A stretch of 64,000 nt of DNA from Scedosporium boydii (taxonomy: Eukaryota > Ascomycota > Sordariomycetes > Microascales > Microascaceae): assembly GCA_002221725.1 (NCBI GenBank), contig NJFT01000151.1:1-64000 (forward strand). Reading direction: 5' to 3'. The notes beneath the pieces are model-generated. The model saw only the letters and a program-made list of their open reading frames with translations. It did not search any database and was not told where the DNA came from. Shown one piece after another: positions 56,447 to 64,000 of this stretch. Position numbers and translations under genes: made by a program. Position 1 is the stretch's first letter; each line of letters begins with the position of its first letter.

Positions 56447-58625
56447 TTATCGGCTAGTAGCCCTGGAGATGACAAAGACACCGACGATGACAGCGGCCAA
56501 AGTTACAATGGCACCGGGAAGAAGGAGCTCGTTGGGAACGCCGGCAATGACCTGCTCGGGGACGGGCGCCTGCCGAGTCTTCCTCGATTTCCTGGGGAGA
56601 AGGTCTTCCTCCGACTCATCATAGGACTCTTCGTCATCCTCGTCAAATTGCGCCCTGCGACGCTCGCGGAGACCAGATGGGATAGACTCCACGGGAGTAG
56701 CAATGGAGGACTCGGCGGGGATGGGAAGGGCTACAGGAGGCTTCTCCGGATCATGAACGAACAAGTCGACCTTGTCCTTCCTATTTTGCCTAGCAAGCAG
56801 AATAGCCTCCAGGAGATCGTTGTCCGTCGTGATGGACACAGAGTCGCCCTCGTCGTCAAGATAGCTCAAGGCGTAACCGCCGTTAACCTTACCATCCTCC
56901 ACGGCAGGACTTCCACCGATGGTCTCGATCTCGCTACCAAGCTTAGCATTCACGCCCTCGACGAAAGCGGCAATGCCGTCAGAGGCAACCACTTGTAGAC
57001 GGTGAGTTCGACCAGAAGGGGCCTTGAACTTGAAGGCAAATGGCGTGGCGGCAGTGGGAGGAGCAACGCCAGCGAAAGATCGTGGAGGAGACTCAAGTCC
57101 GGCGTGGGATGCAGAGTCTCCAGGCGCGAGGCTGTCACCGGGGCGGTCCCTGGTGAGATCGGGGGACATGATTCGAGAGCCCAAGTGTGTGTGGTGAAGG
57201 CTACCACCTTCAGCAGACAAGGCGGACTCAGTTTCGTTGTCGAGGGAGAGCCAGAACTTGTTCCAAGCAGGGCCTTCGGTATCGGCGCTCTGCATAGTGT
57301 TGATCTGCTCGAGGGTGGCGTAGGTGAGCTTGAGCACGTCCACCATACCGACGATTTCGCCCGAATCATTCATAACGGGAAGGTTGAGGTAATGTCCATC
57401 TAGATACAAAGGCACATAGCTGTTAGAGAATAGTACTTCAAGATAGGCAAAGGAGACACCCCTGCTAACATACCGTGCATCTTCCTGAGCGCCTGCTGAA
57501 TGCTCATGTCCATGGGCGCAAAGTCGGGGTGGGGGGTCATCACACGGACGACGCTGCAGTTGGTCGGGTCTAGACCAGGAGCAATGACACGAAGGACGAC
57601 GTCCTTGCTAGTAAAGATACCAGTAATGGCACCCTGGTCCTGGACAAGAACGGCCGTCGTGTGGTTCTCCTTCATGAGCTGGGCAGCCTCCTTCACCGAC
57701 GTGCGGACGCTAACCGTAGTAGGTGGCATTCCAGTGAGGACCGATTCCAAGGTAGGACCGGACATCTTGGATCGGAGAGCCTCGACATATTGGATAATCT
57801 GCTGAGGCTGGCTTGTTCCCAGTTCGGACTGGACACCTTCTAGCGCATCATACAACTTCCTAGACGACGAATAGGCCCTCTCCAGCTTTTCCATCGCATC
57901 GTAAAAGCACTTGGTGATATCGAGAATACCGGAGATGTCTTGGTTCTCGTCCATGACGGGAAGGTGCCTGAAGCCCTTTCGGACCATCAGATCCAACGCA
58001 TCGGTCGCACTCGTATCGGTCCTGGCGCAAAGCGGGTTCTTGGTCATGATATCGGAGATCGTCACGCCGTTGGCCTTGAGGCCAGCACCGACCACGCGGA
58101 AGGCAAGATCCTTGGCGGTGAAAATTCCCGCAATGCGATCATCATCGTCGGTGACCAAAACACAGTCCTCTCGCTTAGCGGCCATGAGCTGGGCGGCCTC
58201 GGCAACGGTCGTCGAAGGCTTGATCTGGAGAGCCTGGCTCGGCTTCAGTGCAAGAACGGTGCCGGGAGGAGCTTTTCGGGAGTGCCGGGCACGAGTTGCC
58301 AGGTTCTTCTTCTTGGAGAGATCGTTCTCCAGCTTTCGACGAATAGCCTGTTTCCAGATTTAAAAAAGGTTATTACCGAGTCGACCCAGCGGGAGAGACA
58401 ATCGTCTCGATGGTATGCGTTGTGAGTGTCGTGAGAGCTACTTACTTCATCTCGTTTGCTCTGCTTTTGCCTGCTTGCGCTGACGCCAGAGGTTCCCACG
58501 TCACTCCCACCGCCAGTAAGGTCACCAACAGGCCTTGGGATGCTAGAGCCAGCTGGGCTCCCCGTAAAGGGGATTGCACCGCGGCCCTGAGACCGACTTG
58601 GAGTTCCCCTCAAAGTGGTTGACAT
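56447..58625 (-). CDS. CBS-domain/PB1-domain tail-anchored protein
   Basis: Three exons (58446-58625, 57474-58347, 56447-57399) join in phases 0 and 1 to give 668 aa. After a Ser/Gly-rich start there are four CBS motifs in two Bateman pairs: KPSTTVAEAAQLM..DCVLVTDDDDRIAGIFTAKDLAFRVV, SATDALDLMVRKGFRHLPVMDENQDISGILDITK, SVKEAAQLMKENHTTAVLVQDQGAITGIFTSKDVVLRVI, and the junction-spanning DGHYLNLPVMNDSGEIVGMVDVLK. A PB1 domain (FAFKFKAPSGRTHRLQV...YLDDEGDSVSITTDNDLLEAILLAR) follows, then RRRAQFDEDDEESYDE and a C-terminal TM helix (NELLLPGAIVTLAAVIVGVFVISRATSR). The same combination occurs in fission yeast Mug70-type proteins. CBS pairs sense adenosyl nucleotides; PB1 mediates protein contacts. 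Tail anchoring is inferred from the final helix. Confidence 0.9.
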
Positions 58626-61600
58626 CGAGTCAGTCGTGAGCTTTCTGAAGTTGATTGATCGATCACCAAAGCAATTCAGGAGAGTGGGGTTTTGTTTGTT
58701 GGCCTTGAAGAGACACCAGTAACGCGGATGCGAGGGGATAGCAACAAAATTCAATGGGTAATATCAATCCTTGTTATAGCAGAAAAAAAAAAAAGAAGCT
58801 GTGGAATGACACCTGGACGCAAGAACCACGTTCGTCCAAGAGATTTCCTGCAAGGCGATAGGCTAGCCAGGAAAGGACCAGTTGCAGCGTGAAGTTATCA
58901 AAGTCGAGGTCGAAAGGGAGTGTGAAGTAATAGTGGCTGCGGATTGGCGTGGGAAAATTCTCGGCAATGGCGCGTTTACTGGCCCGGTTTGTTGTCGTGG
59001 TGATTCGATTTCCCTGTTAGCCTCCGAGGAGAGCAGTGCAGGAGTGGACCTGTAATGTATGAGAGAGAAACAATTGGACAATTGGCTGCAAAACCCCTGT
59101 ATCCAGCTTAGTCATCGCCGCTCTGTCAGAGGTCGCCATCAAGTCTCGCGGCCACTTCAGCCCTGGGTGCAAGCTGCTTGAATGGCGTGAATCTGTGTGG
59201 AGTTTTCCAGTCATCCGATGTCTGCTTTCGTACGATCTCATGAGCTGAGTCTATGCGCCCAAGAATGGGAAGGACTCCGGAAACATTTCCGAGGCTTCCA
59301 ACGGCGGTGCCGGAATTCCCTTGCCCACATCGACGTCAAGCTACAGTGCCCAAGGAAAGCTCACTTTTCTCTGGAGATTGAAGTTCGTATTTAACACTGA
59401 TGGGGCTCTTGCCAGCGTGGCAAAGATTCCGCTTCATACAAAATGAAAAGCCAGGAAAGAAGGATGTTGCCCGCAAAATGAGACTATGCCTCTCTCGAGT
59501 CTGCATTATACGTAACTAGAGGATACAGCAAAGTGGAAATCCGTAGTCAACTGGTGAGGAAATCCTACTCCTAGTCCCATTGGCGCGTCTTTCAAGAAGA
59601 TTTGAGATGGAGTAAAAAATGTAAAGATGTATTGCTACGGCACGTACCCACGGTGAGCAACGCCTTTCCTGACAAGAACCAATTTTATTGGAATCGACAT
59701 TACGTTGTGCTCGCAGAAAGAGAAATCAGGAAAGAAGAAAATTAGGCGCTGATGGCCGATTCAAAGTGTACTTCGTATCATGGGTCATCTATCAAAGCGA
59801 TATCTCGGTTGGATTGACTCGAGTGCTTTTTATCTCTCACTTAATGAAGCCTCCGAAATACGGTTGGTGGCTCCTCTCTAACCTACCATCCTAGGATGCG
59901 ATGAGCAGCGAGAAGGAATCAGAATTCGTTATACTCGGCTTAAATATCAAGATATACATCCTCTATGAAAATTCTTCCTGAAATGTTGCGAGCATCAATC
60001 ATTGCTGCAAACTCAACTCTGAGCTCAGACGAAGGAAGCCTGTGTTCAAACTCTCTTGTAAGAAAAGGAAAAAGAAAAAGAATGGATCTAGTCAGATCTA
60101 GCCTGCAACAAAAATTCCTAGTCGAATAGCCCGAATCTGTTCGACACTGGGGAATATGGCTGTTCTGCACATCCTTGATTTCAACCTTTTCCATGCTCGC
60201 TTACACCACCAGACAGATGAACTCGTCCTCCTTCCCACCAGATGTGTGTTGACATCTTCATGTGATATTCGCGCTCTTGCTTCTAGCCAGGCTTGGCCAT
60301 CCGGACTGTGCAAGCCATTAACTTCGTCTAAGGAAAGACCGAAATCGGCATCCCTTGTCGCCTCATCTGTCCATCATCCCCGCCGAGACCTAGATGAAAT
60401 TCCCCTCCTCGTCACCACGAGTCTCTCCAATGGCTCTCTAACAGGCGGATATATCTCTAATCGTTAAGTAAACAATATCGCATCGAACGACTGCCGCCAT
60501 CTCACCAGGAGCATGAAACAAGAAAGAGGTGAAATCTAATCCGTAGTTCGGTGAAATCCCGCTTCTTGCCAATGTTTTGGTCGATATTCTCGTTTCCTCA
60601 TCCACGATTTCGTCCATCCTATCGTCCCCATCCCGCGACAACAGCAAGTTCCGGCATCTTCGACGGCTGGCGCGAGTGATACTCATGACGCGGCGGAGAC
60701 CTCATGGCCGAACTGGGAATGGCCGCATGTTGAGGAAGGAGGGGTTCAAGATCGGAGGACGAGTTGGGATTTTGCATAAAATATCAACCGGGTGGAGCAA
60801 CGGCAGCAGGAGCTTATTTCAAGTTGGCATGCAACCAATTGGAAAGAAGATGGAGAGAGAATACTGCTGTCCGATTCGAAGCCAAACTTGGGGGGAACCC
60901 CATCTATAAAACGCCATCTATCATAGCAGCACACGATATGGTGGCATACGTCCTGCACCCCGCGGCGTTGCCAGGGCAAGGGGCGGATAAAGCCAGAAAT
61001 GGGAATCTCACAATAGGAAACAGGACCGGCTGTGGGAAAGGGCCGAACATGAAGCCTCAGGACAGTGTTTACCAGCTTGGAAAGACAGGGTTGGCAGAAA
61101 AAAAAATGCAGTGGATTATCCCCCTAAGACAAAGATGGTGGTTTCTCAAGGAAGTTACTCGGCGAGCATTCACAAGACTTGAATAAACTTTTTTCTTGTG
61201 AGACGGACTTATGCAGGCGCGAGGGTCGACCCGATCGGCTCCGGGTGAAATGCAAGGGTGCCGACTCTGTCCCAGATTGCCGGAACAAGAAACTGCGCAC
61301 AAAGAACACAGAAGCATTTGGCGAGCAGTAAACTCGTCTATTCGTAAACTCCTAGAACACAGCCGGCCGTGGAGATCACACTTTATGATGCGATATCTCG
61401 TCCTCAGATTGCTGTTGCAAATATATTGCAATATATCCCCAAACTCCTCAATCCATCGTTATCTTGTCGCAGGAAGAAGGCGAAATGACGACAGCATCGA
61501 AACTCGTGCTATCCCGGCCATCTTATCAGGCGCCATCGGCATTGAAGATTCTTGCCCTCAGACGAACGGTCGACTTTCCAGCGTCCCTGCACTTGTACAA

Positions 61601-62596
61601 AACACAAAGCAAATGAGGGACGTTGGACAGAGACAGGACGGAGTATTCCTTCAGGGTCTGCACTGCGTGATGGTGTACAAAGAAGCAGTATACCGGGGAA
61701 GACGATCATATGAAGAGCTCCATGGTTGTACGATCAAGAGGTGCATTCCGGATGAAACAGGAGTCCATAAGTTTTGCATCAAATATCCAGGGCAGTCTGA
61801 GAACTCGTGCAGGAGTGGATTGGGGAGGTCCGTTTCTAGCGTCAAATTGCAGGCCCGAAAATGGCGCGCATTCTAACCGAAGGCGGAAAGGACCCTTGTT
61901 CGGGTGCCTGGTTGGCCTGGTCTGAGCGGCTGGTACCAGCTGATTGGAGCTTGCGCAGCAACGGAAGGATGTACCTGTGTACATTGTGTATTATGTGCTT
62001 GTAGTATCTTGTGCACAAGGATCAATCCCTTGTACCAATCAGCACTCGAGACGGGACGCTGAGAGACGGCGCCTGCCTTCACATGTGTTGTTGCCGTAGC
62101 GACCGGGCCAAGTCAACAATCACGGAAACAGCCTCGCTCGCCAGCGCACTCAGCCTACCAAGCTAACCTTGCCTCTCTGTCCTTTAGATACACGATCCTA
62201 CCCCCGAATTTCGCAGTTCCCTACCAACTGCAAAAAATTACTCCACTACACCATCGTACACTACCTTGCCTTCCCAAAGGAGCTTGCATCTCACACTTCT
62301 TTTCGAAAAGAACTGCTGGTGTATCCCTTCATCTGAACTGCTGAAGACGATACACTAACACCATCTCAAATCGACCCCATTGACTATCTGATACCGCAGA
62401 GAACGGTCTATTCAAGCATCCACCGTCAACTGGCGATACTCTTCTCCTGAGAAAGGGTTCCAAAAACATTTCTCATCGCCTTAACAGGGCACTGAATCCC
62501 ATCAAAGTTTGATTTGTGTCAATACGTCCACTGCAACTGGGCGCAAACACGATCTCAACGTTTTAGCCCGGCAGCCTGGCTTGCGCTGCGAGAGGT
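58626..62596. other. gene-free region of about 4 kb
   Basis: 58.6-59.0 kb is the promoter of the CBS/PB1 gene; 62.1-62.6 kb is the C/T-rich leader of the next gene. The 221-codon frame at 61211-61876 and those around 59.9-60.9 kb start without context, carry no domain and have rare-codon-rich composition, so I do not call them. The largest stretch in the window with nothing I can support. Confidence 0.45.
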
Positions 62597-64000
62597 ATGA
62601 ATGAAACTCTGAATAGGAGTTTCTCCTGGTCCTCAAGGAAGGATAGGAACGCTGACGGAGCTTGGGGGAGTAAGTTTCGGACCATTAGGTTACCCATTTC
62701 GACAATTATACGACAACAACCGACGACAATTCTTTTCCCCCTTCCGGACTCGACTATCCCCCACGACAGAGATGCTATCCAATCCCCCGACGACGACAGG
62801 TCTTCACTCGGCCGCCATGCCCACCATCGCTCAGCGCCGGCGGCAGCATAGGCGGCAGAACTCGACCCCGTCGGCCTTTGAAACAGTGAAGATCCAAAAG
62901 AACCTGACCCCCAACCACAGCAACAACATGAACATCAACAACACCAACGGCAACGGACGGCCTGCCGGAGGCCATCGTCGCGGTCTTAGCCTCGACACCA
63001 GGAGGCAACACATAAGGCAGCGGTCGACGGCCTCGGCGACGACGGCGACACCATCACCCGCGGGACCCAGGCAGGACTTCACAACGGTAAGTATGACCAC
63101 TACTAACACAGGATTAACAGCTACGCAGCATCATGTTCTGCGAGAAGCGCAGCAGCAATGCCTCCAGGTAGGCCCGGGCACGCAATATGCCTACGCCATG
63201 ACTGGAACAACTCAAGCACAGCCAGCAACAGCACCCCCAACGATATCATCCCATGAGGACTTCCTCATGTCAGTCCATGGAAATCCTCACGCTCAGAGAT
63301 TCGATCCGAACTGCTTCGATCCCAATTCTATCCCCTTCGATCAGTACTTGATCATGCAGAAGAGTCGCGCCAATTTCGAGAATAGCATGGCTGCTTCTAA
63401 CGAACTCTTCGCCGCCAACAGTGCCCTCTCCACACCCACCTATGTCAACTTCCAGGAGAACCCTCTGCAGGCTCAGGGCTGGACGTCTGAGGGAGAGGCA
63501 TCCGCTGGTCGGCGGACTGTAAGGCGTATCAGCAACGGAATCATGGATCGGGTAGCCAAGTTCGAAAATCTGAATGAGGAAACCCAGAGGGCTTCTACAC
63601 CACCACCCCAGAATGTAAACAGTACGTTGTCCGACAAGTTCCAGGCGCTACCGCAGACTTGAGACAGCTAACGAAACATGGTAGATTGTCTTCCCACACC
63701 CCAGACTGAGGCTGCTGCCACCCAGGCTCAAGTGAACCAGGAGCAGCCTCCTAGACCGAATCGTTTTAGCGACGGATATGACGAGTCCATGGAGGAGACT
63801 ATCAAGCCGACACGGAGGTCCGCCCAGCACACGTCGACAGTTTTCGATGAGATGCGCAGACAGGCCGAGCAACAGGAGGAGCAGCAGCAGCAGCAGCAGC
63901 AACCTCATCAACAACCACAACTCCAGAGGATTGCGCCCGCTGGCCCTCTTCCCCAAAGAGCCAACACCATGCCCGACTACAAGACCACAAATTTCCACGG
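62597..64000 (+). CDS. 5' part of a Gln-rich probable transcriptional regulator (truncated by window end)
   Basis: Three exons are proposed: 62597-62669 (optional), 62770-63621 and 63685 to the window end. The frame keeps phase 1 over both introns (GTAAGT...CAG and GTACGT...TAG). Without the first exon, the start is the ATG at 62772. Visible residues are low complexity: MPTIAQRRRQHRRQNS, GHRRGLSLDTRRQHIRQRS, HHVLREAQQQ, ANSALSTPTYVNFQENPLQAQGW, NRFSDGYDESMEETIKP and a run of seven Gln. The combination of RRGLSLD-type basic clusters and poly-Gln is usual in fungal C2H2 or other nuclear regulators, but no DNA-binding domain lies inside the window, so the class is not assigned. The protein continues beyond 64000. 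Confidence 0.65.

Noticed and set aside
61211..61876. 221-codon plus-strand frame
   Set aside because: No ATG context, domain or codon bias; probably chance opening in a gene-free stretch.
63088..63121. Possible 34-nt intron (GTAAGT...ACAG) in the last gene
   Set aside because: Too short for a fungal intron and its removal would shift the frame out of the conserved-looking HHVLREAQQQ segment.
1..64000. CRISPR arrays, insertion sequences, rRNA genes, intact transposons
   Set aside because: No regularly spaced direct repeats, transposase or reverse transcriptase motifs or rRNA segments were seen; the H2C2 finger at 52.5 kb belongs to a GNAT protein, not to a retroelement.

Overview
The window is nuclear DNA of a filamentous ascomycete, most likely a Sordariomycete. 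Genes carry short (mostly 40-80 nt) GTRNGT...YAG introns. Fungal-specific families are present: a con-10 conidiation protein, an Egh16-like appressorium-type secreted protein, a CFEM protein, a DUF6536 membrane protein, a Zn2Cys6 regulator and an ANK/CorA-like protein. Three of the four tRNA genes have a short intron next to the anticodon. All exon structures below were built by hand from splice motifs, reading-frame continuity and codon phase. No transcript or database evidence was available.

Layout. 0.6-4.8 kb: a secreted Egh16-like protein (+) facing RCC1/Ran-GEF (-). 6.4-16 kb: small genes in gene-poor DNA: a PAN/apple-like secreted protein, an SDR oxidoreductase, an orphan protein, a CFEM protein, con-10 and an HD-domain hydrolase. 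16.4-22.8 kb: a divergent pair of membrane genes, a 1,328-aa ankyrin/ubiquitin-like/CorA-like fusion in 11 exons and a Fig1-like four-pass protein. 24-30 kb: a BTB protein, a small basic nuclear-type protein and a four-pass membrane protein of unknown role. 32-35 kb: a Pro/Glu-rich repeat secreted protein, tRNA-Gly and a CE3-type SGNH esterase. 37.7-41 kb: a divergent Zn2Cys6 regulator and NmrA-like gene. 41-48 kb: a DUF6536 membrane protein and a flavin monooxygenase. 49.6-51.4 kb: a single-pass membrane protein, tRNA-Arg and two tRNA-Val. 51.8-58.6 kb: a same-strand row of housekeeping genes: an Spt10-like GNAT with an integrase-type zinc finger, mitochondrial ribosomal protein uS2m and a CBS/PB1 tail-anchored protein. 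62.6-64 kb: the 5' part of a low-complexity, Gln-rich probable regulator that runs off the window.

The most distinctive locus is 16.4-22.8 kb. The ankyrin and CorA-like halves look like separate genes if read as open frames. Five short exons, one of only 15 nt, join them into one frame. The product has a sensor-like N-terminus, a ubiquitin-like domain and a CorA-like membrane C-terminus whose GMN selectivity motif reads AIN. It is transcribed away from a Fig1-like (calcium-influx/membrane-fusion family) gene, so a two-gene membrane module is a reasonable but unproven idea. Five small or secreted proteins (Egh16-like, PAN-like, CFEM, Pro/Glu-rich and CE3 esterase) point to a host- or substrate-associated lifestyle. 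Several long stretches (12.5-15.0, 26.2-29.1, 30.1-32.0, 35.1-37.7 and 58.6-62.6 kb) hold no protein gene I can defend.
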